Shown: one piece after another, positions 7,318-14,913 of the stretch | How positions within the stretch are numbered: position 1 is the stretch's first letter | How the letters are laid out: the number at the start of each line of letters is the position of its first letter | Assembly: GCA_002421685.1 (NCBI GenBank) | Contig: DISB01000019.1 | Coordinates: 1 to 35,086 of the forward strand | DNA from: Bacteroidetes bacterium UBA6221 | GTDB lineage: Bacteria; Bacteroidota; Bacteroidia; Chitinophagales; Chitinophagaceae | DNA length: 35,086 nucleotides | Reading direction: 5' to 3' | Notes under the pieces: model-generated | What the model was told of the DNA's origin: nothing | What the model saw: the letters and a program-made list of their open reading frames with translations, nothing else | The model's database searches: none | Program-made: the position numbers and the translations under genes

Positions 7318-8004
7318 ATGCAACCATTGCTGCTGCTGCATGGCGCTATAGGCGCATCAGACCAACTGGTACAAATAGCCGAAGAACTGAGTGATAACTA
7401 CAAAGTGTATACACTCGACTTTAGCGGGCATGGGGGAAACCCTTTTCCCGCAGAGCCTTTTTCTATACCGTTGTTCGCGCAGGAAGTGCTGGCGTTTTTA
7501 GATAAAGAAGGCCTGGGAAAAGTATCCATATTCGGGTATAGTATGGGTGGGTATGTGGCCATGTACCTGGCTAAACACCATCCTGAAAGAGTAGATGAGA
7601 TAGTGACGTTAGCTACCAAATTTTATTGGGATGAGGCAACAGCCGCTAAGGAAACGAAAATGCTGGATGCCGGCAAAATAGAAGAGAAACTGCCCGCCTT
7701 TGCCGCAGCACTGCAAAAACGCCATGCACCTAACGACTGGAAAGAAGTATTGAGCAAAACAATAACTATGCTCAACAGCATGGGGCAGGACAATCCGCTG
7801 AAACCGGATGACTATACCACGATAGAAAATCCGTGTATGATACTACTGGGCGACAGGGATAAGATGATAACCCTGGATGAAACCCTACAGGTATATAAAA
7901 CATTGCCCAATGCACAGATGGGTATGCTGCCCAATACACACCATCCCATAGAGCAGGTGAATGTGCCGTACCTGCTGTTTTATATCAGGCAGTTTATTCG
8001 GTAG
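7318..8004 (+). CDS. Alpha/beta hydrolase
   Basis: A 228-residue soluble hydrolase of the alpha/beta fold. The oxyanion-loop motif LLHGAIG is at residues 6-12, the nucleophile elbow GYSMGG has Ser75, the acid is Asp179 in LLGDRDKM, and the base is His208 or His209 in NTHHPIE. The lid is short. Carboxylesterase, lactonase or MenH-like activity are all possible; the substrate is not evident. It lacks a signal peptide, so it is cytoplasmic. It starts 24 bases after the terminator of the preceding gene, so transcription must begin in that short gap or come by read-through. Confidence 0.9.
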   Translation: MQPLLLLHGAIGASDQLVQIAEELSDNYKVYTLDFSGHGGNPFPAEPFSIPLFAQEVLAFLDKEGLGKVSIFGYSMGGYVAMYLAKHHPERVDEIVTLATKFYWDEATAAKETKMLDAGKIEEKLPAFAAALQKRHAPNDWKEVLSKTITMLNSMGQDNPLKPDDYTTIENPCMILLGDRDKMITLDETLQVYKTLPNAQMGMLPNTHHPIEQVNVPYLLFYIRQFIR

Positions 8005-8053
8005 CAGGAAGTTTCGGTAATGTTAAACTTATAGCTGTATCGTTAAGCTTTAT

Positions 8054-8097
8054 GTTTTACCACGTTTTATTATTGTGCATAAGCGTAGTTTTACCAC
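8054..8097 (+). repeat. Short direct repeats upstream of the aldehyde dehydrogenase
   Basis: GTTTTACCAC occurs at 8054-8063 and again at 8088-8097, 34 bases apart, just before the ATG at 8116. The pair may be tandem regulator sites or chance similarity in an AT-rich leader. Confidence 0.3.
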
Positions 8098-8115
8098 CAG
8101 AAAATCAAGACTGTT

Positions 8116-9489
8116 ATGAGCAATACGGTTAGTTCCATCAATCCCGCTACGGGCAAGTTAATAGCCACCTATACAATAGACGATGACAAGAAAATAGAGA
8201 AGAGCCTGAAGGCTGCCGAAAAGGCTTTTGAAGCATGGCGTACTACATCGTTTAAAGAGCGGGCTGCTGTATTGAAGAAAATAGCAGCGCAAATACTTAA
8301 GGACAAGCAAAAGCTAGCTGAACTGGCTACTGCCGAGATGGGCAAACCCATAGCGCAAAGTATAGCAGAAGTAGAGAAGTGTGCGCTGAATATGAAATTT
8401 TATGCGGAGAACGGCGCGAAGTTTTTGGCCGATGAAATAGTGGAAACGGAAGCCCGCAAGAGTTATGTATCGTACCAGCCGCTGGGTGTGGTGCTGGCTA
8501 TCATGCCCTGGAACTTCCCGTACTGGCAGGTGTTCCGCGCTATGGGGCCGATACTGATGGCGGGTAATACCATGGTGCTGAAACATGCATCGAATGTAAG
8601 CGGTTGTGCCAAAGCAATAGAAAAGATACTGAAAGACGCAGGTGCGCCTAAGGGGTTGTTTCATACCCTGGTAGTGCCTGGCGCACAGGTAGAGCCGGTT
8701 ATCAAACATCCCGCCATTGCAGCGGTAACGTTGACAGGTAGCACAGTGGCTGGTAAGAAAGTAGCGGCTGTAGCGGCAGCGCATATCAAAAAGCAGGTGC
8801 TGGAACTGGGTGGCAGCGATGCATACATAGTGCTGGAAGATGCGGATATGGAATACGCGGTGGATATATGTGTAAGGGGCAGGCTGTACAATTCGGGGCA
8901 AAGCTGTGTATGCGCCAAGCGGTTTATAGTGGATAAAAAAGTACGCAAGGAATTTGAGGCGAAGGTGACTGCACAGATGGAGGCATCTACCTGGGGCGAC
9001 CCGATGGATAAATCCAACCGCATAGGCCCACAGGCACGTGTCGACCTGCGCGATGACTTGCATAAACAAGTGACGGAGAGCATTGCAAAAGGCGCCAAAC
9101 TGCTCTGCGGTGGGTATATACCCGAGGGTGATGGCGCTTACTATCCGCCTACGGTGCTGACCAATGTAAAGAAAGGTATGCCCGCATACGACGAAGAACT
9201 TTTTGGCCCCGTGGCTGCAATAATAGAAGCTAAAGATGAAGCACATGCCATACAACTGGCCAACGATAGCATCTATGGGCTGGGTGGGGGCATATTCTCC
9301 AGGAATGTGAAGAAGGCTGAAAAGATAGCTGCTACCCAACTGCAGGCGGGCAATTGCTTTGTGAATGCATTTGTACATTCCGACCCACGGTTGCCCTTTG
9401 GTGGCATTAAGCAGAGTGGTTATGGCAGGGAATTGAGTATATTTGGTATACGGGAGTTTACCAATGTGAAGACCGTATTTGTAGCTTAA
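8116..9489 (+). CDS. NAD(P)-dependent succinate-semialdehyde dehydrogenase (Sad/YneI type)
   Basis: A 457-residue aldehyde dehydrogenase oxidising succinate semialdehyde or a similar aldehyde to the acid. The fold signatures are all present: PWNFPYWQ (oxyanion Asn), the cofactor loop TLTGSTVAGK, general-base Glu230 in LELGGSD, and the nucleophile Cys264 in NSGQSC. The late motifs FGPVAAI and PFGGIKQSGYGREL are also present. The protein aligns over its whole length with E. coli Sad (YneI) from memory, including PLGVVLAIMPWNFP and HSDPRLPFGG. No 4-aminobutyrate transaminase lies nearby, so it may serve detoxification or another pathway. It ends in a strong terminator and is probably monocistronic. 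Confidence 0.92.
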   Translation: MSNTVSSINPATGKLIATYTIDDDKKIEKSLKAAEKAFEAWRTTSFKERAAVLKKIAAQILKDKQKLAELATAEMGKPIAQSIAEVEKCALNMKFYAENGAKFLADEIVETEARKSYVSYQPLGVVLAIMPWNFPYWQVFRAMGPILMAGNTMVLKHASNVSGCAKAIEKILKDAGAPKGLFHTLVVPGAQVEPVIKHPAIAAVTLTGSTVAGKKVAAVAAAHIKKQVLELGGSDAYIVLEDADMEYAVDICVRGRLYNSGQSCVCAKRFIVDKKVRKEFEAKVTAQMEASTWGDPMDKSNRIGPQARVDLRDDLHKQVTESIAKGAKLLCGGYIPEGDGAYYPPTVLTNVKKGMPAYDEELFGPVAAIIEAKDEAHAIQLANDSIYGLGGGIFSRNVKKAEKIAATQLQAGNCFVNAFVHSDPRLPFGGIKQSGYGRELSIFGIREFTNVKTVFVA

Positions 9490-9539
9490 CACCGTATCAA
9501 TAGCCCCAACTTTCAAGCCGGGGGAATAGGAAGTAAGAG

Positions 9540-9585
9540 CAGGCTTTAGCCAAATAATCAAATTTTGGCTAAAGCCTGATTTTTT
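9540..9585 (+). terminator. Long-stem terminator, part of a dispersed repeat
   Basis: CAGGCTTTAGCCAAA (9540-9554) pairs perfectly with TTTGGCTAAAGCCTG (9564-9578), a 15-bp stem with a 9-base loop, followed by TTTTTT (9580-9585). It fits an intrinsic terminator of the aldehyde dehydrogenase gene. The TTTTGGCTAAAGCC arm also occurs at 2631, so the terminator seems to have been recruited from a repeat. Confidence 0.8.
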
Positions 9586-9596
9586 GGAACAATCAT

Positions 9597-9616
9597 CCAC
9601 GCCCTGAAGGACGTGG
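9597..9616 (+). repeat. CCTGAAGG palindrome, second half of a composite repeat
   Basis: CCACGcCC-TGAA-GGaCGTGG (9597-9616) is a near-perfect hairpin directly after the terminator. The same architecture, CCCCaCCC-AGAA-GGGcGGGG, occurs at 19364-19383, again preceded by GGCTAAAGCC. Confidence 0.6.
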
Positions 9617-9631
9617 CAATTGAAATGTATA

Positions 9632-10312
9632 ATGTGTAAGGACATTTTAACCTCCATTTGCATCTTATTCTTTTCTGCAACATCTTTGGCGCAGACAAAT
9701 ACAACTACCATGCACACATACCTGGCTTTAGGCGATTCATATACCATTGGCGAACAGGTGCCAGCAGCAGATAATTTTCCGCACCAGTTGGTAGCTATGC
9801 TGAATAAAGAAGGCTTACCCACCGCAGAGCCTGAAATAATAGCCGTGACAGGGTGGACTACCGACGAACTGGCTGCCGCTATCAAAGAGAAAAATATCAC
9901 AGGTACTTATTCTTTTGTTACGCTGCTGATAGGGGTGAACAACCAGTACCGTGGCCGTACGGTGGAGAATTACCGCGAAGAGTACACGGCATTATTACAA
10001 CAGGCTATCGGCTTTGCGGGTGGTAAGCCGGAACGGGTATTTGTATTGTCTATTCCCGACTGGGGAGTTACACCCTTTGCCGAGGGCAGGGACACACCGA
10101 AGATTGCACAAGAGATAGATGCCTACAACAATGCAAAAGAAGCAATAACCAAAGCACACAACTGCCACTGGCTGGAAATAACCCAAAACACCCGTGAACA
10201 TGGTATGGATGGAAGCTATTTGGTAGAAGATAAACTGCACTACTCGGGTAAGGAGTACAGGGTATGGGCGGTGAAGTTAGTGGGTATTGTGGAGAGGGCG
10301 ATACAGAAGTAA
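9632..10312 (+). CDS. SGNH/GDSL-type hydrolase, exported
   Basis: A 226-residue esterase-like enzyme with the SGNH fold. Block I is LGDSYT with nucleophile Ser36, block III GVNN with Asn103/104, and block V DKLH with Asp200 and His203. The N-terminus (MCKDILTSICILFFSATSLA-Q) is a signal peptide, so it acts in the periplasm or outside. ATG 9632 is used; a TTG 12 bases earlier lies in the repeat and an ATG at 9710 would delete the export signal. Family members deacylate lipids, acetylated glycans or lysophospholipids; the substrate here is unknown. It lies directly after the composite repeat. Confidence 0.88.
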   Translation: MCKDILTSICILFFSATSLAQTNTTTMHTYLALGDSYTIGEQVPAADNFPHQLVAMLNKEGLPTAEPEIIAVTGWTTDELAAAIKEKNITGTYSFVTLLIGVNNQYRGRTVENYREEYTALLQQAIGFAGGKPERVFVLSIPDWGVTPFAEGRDTPKIAQEIDAYNNAKEAITKAHNCHWLEITQNTREHGMDGSYLVEDKLHYSGKEYRVWAVKLVGIVERAIQK

Positions 10313-10336
10313 TTCTTTATTAAGCAATTCATTGCA

Positions 10337-10786
10337 ATGAAATTTAACTATGAAGATCGATTTCAGTTCTTGCTCTTATTGTTAATAGCGGGGGTTACAA
10401 CATATATTCTAACAAAGGAGATATTAATTACACTTGGAGTTGTTGCTGCTTTATTTATTCTGTTTAAAATCATCTCCCGAAGAAATATAATTTTTAAGGA
10501 CGAAATTGTAGTGGTGAATAGTAGCATCCTTAGAAAAAATAATTTCTCATGTCGGTATAACGATTTGAAAATGGTATATTTTGAACAGATATACACAACG
10601 ACTTATGTCAATGTCATTGTAACGCTTGTTTTTGAAATTGATGGCATGGCTAAGAAAACGAAATATGATGTTTCACAGTATAGCAAAGTAGCTGATTTGG
10701 TAAAGCTGCTTAGAAAGAAAAATGTACACGTTTCTTTTAAAGAGGAACACTTAGAAATGGAAATAGGTAGATATCTGAATTTATAA
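10337..10786 (+). CDS. Orphan two-helix membrane protein with PH-like C-terminal domain
   Basis: A 149-residue protein of unknown function. Two hydrophobic helices (about residues 10-25 and 29-46) are followed by a basic stop-transfer (SRR) and a beta-rich domain of about 100 residues. The layout FKDEIVVVNSSILRKNNF...YNDLKMVYFEQ resembles bacterial PH-like domains. The gene is visibly richer in A and T than its neighbours and uses codons such as ATA, AAA and TTA freely, which suggests recent acquisition. It is 24 bases after the SGNH gene on the same strand and convergent with the thioesterase. The PH-like assignment is tentative. Confidence 0.65.
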   Translation: MKFNYEDRFQFLLLLLIAGVTTYILTKEILITLGVVAALFILFKIISRRNIIFKDEIVVVNSSILRKNNFSCRYNDLKMVYFEQIYTTTYVNVIVTLVFEIDGMAKKTKYDVSQYSKVADLVKLLRKKNVHVSFKEEHLEMEIGRYLNL

Positions 10787-10795
10787 AAAGCTGGC

Positions 10796-11188
10796 TTACC
10801 TGAACCCCTCAAATAACCGCTCAATCTTCTCCCGCTTCAATATCTTCTGCCAGGTTTTTCCGCTGGCTATTAAGCGGTCGCCTACGTGGGCGGTATAGTC
10901 AACTACCACTTCGTTTTTAATTACCTCGGTGAGGGTGGCGGTAAATACGACCTCCTGGCCCATAAGGGCGGGTGAGTGGTGGGTAACGGTAATGCCCGTG
11001 CCAATACCCTCTTCATCGGCTTCTTTCATTTCCAGCACAAAAAGCCTGCCCGCCCATTCGGCATCGCGTGCCAGTGCAAAGGTGGAATAGACATGATGCA
11101 CCGTGCCGCTCTCAAATTCAGCCCTGTCCGCCTCTGTTACCGTGTGGCCGTATTCTTTGGTATCACCTGTGTTGAAGGGGTTAATCAT
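10796..11188 (-). CDS. Hotdog thioesterase, FlK-like
   Basis: A 130-residue protein with the hotdog fold. Typical elements are GTVHHVYSTFALARDAEWAGRLF, where the usual N-terminal ligand segment lies, then VTHHSPALMGQEVVFTATLTEV and VDYTAHVGDRLIASGKTWQKIL. The layout resembles the fluoroacetyl-CoA thioesterase-like group, most of which hydrolyse unknown acyl-CoAs. The central helix has a run of Glu and Asp (EMKEADEEG), then the strand with the conserved His. It is single, convergent with the gene at 10337. Substrate is unknown. Confidence 0.8.
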   Translation of the reverse strand: MINPFNTGDTKEYGHTVTEADRAEFESGTVHHVYSTFALARDAEWAGRLFVLEMKEADEEGIGTGITVTHHSPALMGQEVVFTATLTEVIKNEVVVDYTAHVGDRLIASGKTWQKILKREKIERLFEGFR

Positions 11189-11337
11189 GGTATAAATATA
11201 AGTTTAAACCGCAGAGACGCAAAGACGCGGAGGTTTTGTCGCTGCGCTCCGCGCCATGACAGAGGGCGTACGGAATAATATAAAACTTCCTCATAATTAT
11301 ATAAGCAGTTTTTTTGTTTCGTTAACAGCCGATAAGC
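11189..11337. other. Spacer with dispersed-repeat-like sequence
   Basis: ACCGCAGAGACGCAAAGACG (from about 11208) followed by CGGAGGTTT has the form of a widespread imperfect palindromic repeat with AAACC/GGTTT ends. GGCGCG-like GC-rich sequence follows, then an AT-rich stretch leading to the promoter of the metal operon. No open reading frame of interest. Confidence 0.3.
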
Positions 11338-11345
11338 TATATTTG
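11338..11345 (+). promoter_or_regulatory. Promoter core of the metal-uptake operon
   Basis: TATATTTG is a perfect TAnnTTTG core. TTC sits 17 bases upstream in place of TTG. The start codon follows 9 bases later, so the leader would be only a few bases or absent. Confidence 0.5.
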
Positions 11346-11354
11346 TAACAGATT

Positions 11355-11768
11355 TTGAAACGCTTATTCGTCATACCGTTGCTCTTTGTCTATCTCACCG
11401 CCGTGTCGGGAGTGCTGATACAACTGCACTATTGCGGGCAGGAGCTGGAGTCGTGGACGCTGTACACCGATGGCGGAGGTTGCGCAGACGATGCCTGCGA
11501 CGATGAGCAAGAAGCAAATATGGAGGATGGCTGCTGCAAGGATGAAGTGGTGGTAGCCAAGGTGATGGACGACCAGAACACAGCCCCTCAAACGTTCTTT
11601 AAATTTATTGATATACCGGCTGACCTGCCGCAGCACCATGCTGAGTGCATTGAATGTATAGACCTGTACAAAACCAGCACCTTACAATACAGCCCTAACG
11701 CACCACCAGGGTTATGGCAGAATATTCCTTTGTATCAACTCAATTCCAGCCTTACTTATTACGGCTAA
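11355..11768 (+). CDS. HYC_CC_PP family protein, exported
   Basis: A 137-residue protein with a signal-like N-terminus (MKRLFVIPLLFVYLTAVSG) and the defining HYC motif (LHYCGQELESWTLY), a later acidic Cys-rich segment (GGCADDACDDE...DGCCKDE), an HxxECIEC pair and a final APP motif. These small proteins occur in Bacteroidota next to heavy-metal-associated proteins and TonB receptors. The Cys and acidic clusters could bind a soft metal such as copper. The start is TTG, since no ATG lies in frame nearby. It is first in a three-gene operon, with 55 bases to the next gene. The biochemical role of the family is not known to me. Confidence 0.82.
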   Translation: MKRLFVIPLLFVYLTAVSGVLIQLHYCGQELESWTLYTDGGGCADDACDDEQEANMEDGCCKDEVVVAKVMDDQNTAPQTFFKFIDIPADLPQHHAECIECIDLYKTSTLQYSPNAPPGLWQNIPLYQLNSSLTYYG

Positions 11769-11823
11769 AGTTTTAGTGATTTTCTGACAATCATTAATCT
11801 AAAACTTTTTAAATAAAACCGTA

Positions 11824-12174
11824 ATGAAAAATTTAATAGTATTCTTATCGTTTATCTTCTTGTCTGCAGCAGCGCCTGCACAGGAAAATGGCAAGGACAT
11901 AAAAACTGATACGCTACTGGTGAGCGGCAACTGCGGCATGTGCAAAAAACGCATAGAAAAAGCCGCGTATGTAAAAGGTGTGAAACTGGCGGAATGGAAC
12001 AAAGAAACCAAGATGCTGGCCGTTACGTACAAACCATCAAAAACCTCTGCGGATGAAATACTGAAAAGCGTAGCCGCAGCCGGCCACGATTCGGAGACAA
12101 CAACGGCATCTGAAGAAGCCTACAGTAAACTGCCCGAGTGCTGCAACTACCGCACCGGCAAATGCGAACACTAA
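11824..12174 (+). CDS. Exported heavy-metal-associated (HMA) domain protein
   Basis: A 116-residue protein with a signal peptide (about residues 1-19) and one HMA ferredoxin-like domain. The metal motif is GNCGMCKKRIE with Cys37 and Cys40, the class that binds Cu(I), Hg or Zn through a CxxC loop. The C-terminus has two further Cys clusters (PECCNYRTGKCEH), an unusual extra set of ligands. It lies between the HYC_CC_PP gene and the TonB receptor, 12 bases from the latter, so it is probably a periplasmic metal chaperone working with the receptor. Copper is the best guess; mercury cannot be excluded. Confidence 0.88.
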   Translation: MKNLIVFLSFIFLSAAAPAQENGKDIKTDTLLVSGNCGMCKKRIEKAAYVKGVKLAEWNKETKMLAVTYKPSKTSADEILKSVAAAGHDSETTTASEEAYSKLPECCNYRTGKCEH

Positions 12175-12186
12175 AACAGCACTGCA

Positions 12187-14442
12187 ATGAAACAGGAAAA
12201 CATCACAAAAGTGCTGTTGCTGTTTGTGCTGCTCATAAGTGGAACACTTACTTATGCACAAGACAGGCAGGTGTACGGCACCGTATTTGAAGAAATAAAA
12301 GGAGAGAAACAACCCATACCGGGCGTTATCGTAAAAATACCCGGGCACAGCATAGGCACGCAAACGGACGGCGATGGCACATACAGGCTACAGGTGCCGG
12401 AAGATGCGCAATCAATCGTCTTTGAACAGCAGGGTTATGTGCCGGATACCGTGGCCCTGAAAAAAGGCCCTAATAATGTTTCTACCACGCTGAGGACGGT
12501 GAAGCAACTGAAGGAAGTAGAAATCACTTACCGCAAAAAAGGTAATGAAATAGGCCTGCTGGATACACGCAAAACTGAGCTCATCAGCGAGCGGGAACTG
12601 CTTAAGGCGGCCTGCTGCAACCTGAGCGAGAGTTTTGAAACCACTCCGTCTATTGACGTGGCGTTTACCGATGCAGTATCGGGCTATAAGCAAATTCAGA
12701 TGCTGGGGCTGGCAGGGCCTTATACATTAATCACCAGGGAAAATATTCCCGATGTGCGGGGGCTCTCGGCCATAACGGGGTTGACATACACACCCGGTAG
12801 CTGGATAGAAGGCATGCAACTGAGCAAGGGCACAGGCAGCGTGGTGAACGGTTATGAAAGCGTGGCAGGCCAGTTGAACATAGAGCTGCGCAAGCCTTTC
12901 GAAGATAAAGAGCCAAAAGCACACATCAACCTGTACCAAAATTACCAGGGCCGCTCAGAAGGCAACCTGGTGTACAGGAAGGAGTTCAACGAAAACCTGT
13001 CCACCAACCTGATGCTGCATGGCAGCGGCAGGTGGCTGCGTGTTGACCAGAACAATGACGGCTTTATGGACCAGCCACTCAACAGCCAGTTTGTCGGCCT
13101 CAACAGGTGGTTCTACTTCGGCCCTAAGGGGCTGGAAATACAGGCTGGTGTGAAGGTGGTTCAGCTTGACCAGACAGGCGGTCAATTAGACTTTAATGAA
13201 GGTACTGAACAGGTGGCGGGCAACCCCTGGGGGTTCAGGATGAACACTAAGCGTGTGGAAGGCTGGGCGAAGATAGGGAAAGTGTTTCCGCAGAAACCCG
13301 GGACCAGTACGGGATTGCAGCTGTCGGGAGTGCACCACAAGCAAGGGGCCTTGTATGGCCTGCGCAACTATGATGCTACACAAAATACCTTTTATGCCAA
13401 CTGGATATTCCAGACCATACTGGGTAATACCAACCACCAGTTGAAGACCGGGCTGAGCACTATGGTGGATAACTACAATGAGCGTTTTGAAAACAAGGCA
13501 TTTACCCGCAACGAAGTGGTGCCCGGTGCTTTTGCAGAGTACTCGTATAATTATCTCACCAAGTTCAACGTGATAGGCGGACTGAGGGCAGATTATCATA
13601 ACCTGTTCGGCGCATTTGTAACGCCGAGGCTGCATATGCGCTACGCACCCTGGGAGCGCACCGCCATCCGCGGCTCTATAGGCAGGGCGCAGCGTACCGC
13701 CAATATACTGGCAGAGAACATCGGCTATATGGCATCGGCGCGTAACTTCCTGGTGTATGGCACAGACCCGTCATTGCCCTACGGGCTGAAGCCGGAGGTA
13801 GCATGGAACTACGGACTGAACCTGACCCAAAAGTTCAGGCTGAACTACCGCGACGGGGCTTTTTCTGCCGACTATTACTATACCAACTTCGAAAACCAGG
13901 TGGTGGTAGATGTAGAGGATGCACATTCAGTACGCTTCTACAACCTGAACGGTATGTCCTTTGCCAACAGCCTGCAGGGCCAGTTTGACTATGAGCCAGT
14001 GCTGAACCTGGATGTAAGGCTGGCTTACAGGTGGTACGATGTAAAAACTACTTACGGTGGGCTGTTGAAAGAACGTCCGCTGGTGGCTAAGCACAGGGCA
14101 TTTGCCAACATTGCGTATGAAACAAGGAACACATGGCGCTTTGACTATACCATCAACTGGGTGGGCACGAAACGTGTGGCTTCCCTGCACGATCATGTAA
14201 CCGGCGGTACTTCGCCTGAATACCAATCGCCTTCGTACATCCAGATGAATGCGCAGATAAGCAAAACATGGAATGAAGTGTTTGAAGTATATGTGGGAGG
14301 TGAAAACCTGACCAATTATATGCAGGATATGCCTATCATGGGCTCAAACAATCCTTTCGGTATCGGCTTTGATGCTTCCATGATATGGGGGCCGGTAATG
14401 GGCAGGAATATATATGCGGGTATGAGGTGGTTGATAAGGTAG
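12187..14442 (+). CDS. TonB-dependent outer membrane receptor, metal-associated
   Basis: A 751-residue outer membrane receptor. Signal peptide residues 1-24; a carboxypeptidase-regulatory-like beta domain about 27-105 (GTVFEEIKGEKQPIPGVIVKIPG); a plug domain about 125-235 with CCNLSESFETTPSID; then a 22-strand-type barrel ending in MRWLIR. Cys143-Cys144 at the start of the plug is a feature I associate with receptors next to HMA proteins. It has no SusD partner, so it is not a glycan system; the operon with HMA and HYC_CC_PP proteins suggests copper or a similar metal or metallophore. A terminator follows at 14476. Length is normal for a non-SusC receptor. Confidence 0.9.
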   Translation: MKQENITKVLLLFVLLISGTLTYAQDRQVYGTVFEEIKGEKQPIPGVIVKIPGHSIGTQTDGDGTYRLQVPEDAQSIVFEQQGYVPDTVALKKGPNNVSTTLRTVKQLKEVEITYRKKGNEIGLLDTRKTELISERELLKAACCNLSESFETTPSIDVAFTDAVSGYKQIQMLGLAGPYTLITRENIPDVRGLSAITGLTYTPGSWIEGMQLSKGTGSVVNGYESVAGQLNIELRKPFEDKEPKAHINLYQNYQGRSEGNLVYRKEFNENLSTNLMLHGSGRWLRVDQNNDGFMDQPLNSQFVGLNRWFYFGPKGLEIQAGVKVVQLDQTGGQLDFNEGTEQVAGNPWGFRMNTKRVEGWAKIGKVFPQKPGTSTGLQLSGVHHKQGALYGLRNYDATQNTFYANWIFQTILGNTNHQLKTGLSTMVDNYNERFENKAFTRNEVVPGAFAEYSYNYLTKFNVIGGLRADYHNLFGAFVTPRLHMRYAPWERTAIRGSIGRAQRTANILAENIGYMASARNFLVYGTDPSLPYGLKPEVAWNYGLNLTQKFRLNYRDGAFSADYYYTNFENQVVVDVEDAHSVRFYNLNGMSFANSLQGQFDYEPVLNLDVRLAYRWYDVKTTYGGLLKERPLVAKHRAFANIAYETRNTWRFDYTINWVGTKRVASLHDHVTGGTSPEYQSPSYIQMNAQISKTWNEVFEVYVGGENLTNYMQDMPIMGSNNPFGIGFDASMIWGPVMGRNIYAGMRWLIR

Positions 14443-14475
14443 GGTGCCAGGTTAATAAGTTAATAAGGTAATAGG

Positions 14476-14510
14476 GTAAAGCGGGGCAATCGTCCCGCTT
14501 TACTATTTTT
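14476..14510 (+). terminator. Terminator of the metal operon
   Basis: GTAAAGCGGG (14476-14485) pairs perfectly with CCCGCTTTAC (14494-14503), followed by TATTTTTG. The T-tract also matches a promoter core for the next gene. Confidence 0.85.
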
Positions 14511-14511
14511 G
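14504..14511 (+). promoter_or_regulatory. Possible promoter core inside a terminator T-tract
   Basis: TATTTTTG is a perfect TAnnTTTG match ending 4 bases before the ATG of the MmcQ/YjbR gene. No TTG is seen at the proper distance upstream. If used, the mRNA would be leaderless. Confidence 0.35.
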
Positions 14512-14515
14512 TAGT

Positions 14516-14857
14516 ATGACTACGGAAAAAATGCAGGAGTTCTGCGGCACCCTCAAAGGCGTACACGAAGGCATAAAATGGGAAGACCATCTTTGCTTCA
14601 TGGTGGCAGAAAAGATGTTTTGCATCACGGGTTTTAATGATAACGACCAGGTGAGTTTTAAAGTATCACCGGAAGATTTCGCGTTGCTTACCGAACGCGA
14701 GCACATCATACAGGCGCCGTACTTTGCCCGCAACCAATGGGTAGCTGTGCAGAAGCGCAGCGCGCTGAAGCAAGCTGAGTGGAAGGAATACCTGCAAAAG
14801 GCTTATGAACTGGTGAAAGCAAAACTGCCGAAGAAAGTGCAGCAAGAAATAGACTAG
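14516..14857 (+). CDS. MmcQ/YjbR family protein
   Basis: A 113-residue protein of the MmcQ/YjbR family, which has a CyaY-like or double-wing fold and unclear function, often annotated as DNA-binding. Recognisable segments are LPGVHEGIKWEDHLCFMVAEKMFCI-type sequence near residues 12-40 and YFARNQWVAVQK near 68-79. It has no signal peptide. It lies between two terminators and so is a single-gene transcript. Binding partner is unknown. Confidence 0.85.
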   Translation: MTTEKMQEFCGTLKGVHEGIKWEDHLCFMVAEKMFCITGFNDNDQVSFKVSPEDFALLTEREHIIQAPYFARNQWVAVQKRSALKQAEWKEYLQKAYELVKAKLPKKVQQEID

Positions 14858-14862
14858 CAGAA

Positions 14863-14897
14863 ATAACAAAGCCCCCGATGTCCGGGGGCTTTGTTAT
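14863..14897. terminator. Bidirectional terminator
   Basis: ATAACAAAGCCCCCG (14863-14877) pairs with CGGGGGCTTTGTTAT (14883-14897), and each strand has T residues on its 3' side. It separates the MmcQ/YjbR gene from the convergent M16 pair. Confidence 0.9.
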
Positions 14898-14913
14898 AAA
14901 AGTTGAATTTCTA

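Noticed and set aside
9620..9631. TTG start for the SGNH hydrolase at 9620
   Set aside because: It falls at the end of the repeat palindrome; ATG 9632 gives a standard signal peptide.
8314..9900. Long minus-strand open frame of 528 codons opposite the aldehyde dehydrogenase
   Set aside because: It lies opposite a clear aldehyde dehydrogenase and the SGNH gene start, has His/Tyr/Cys-rich composition typical of antisense shadow frames, and shows no domain.
12187..14442. SusC-type glycan receptor
   Set aside because: The protein is shorter than SusC, has no SusD gene next to it, and sits in an operon with HMA and HYC_CC_PP proteins.
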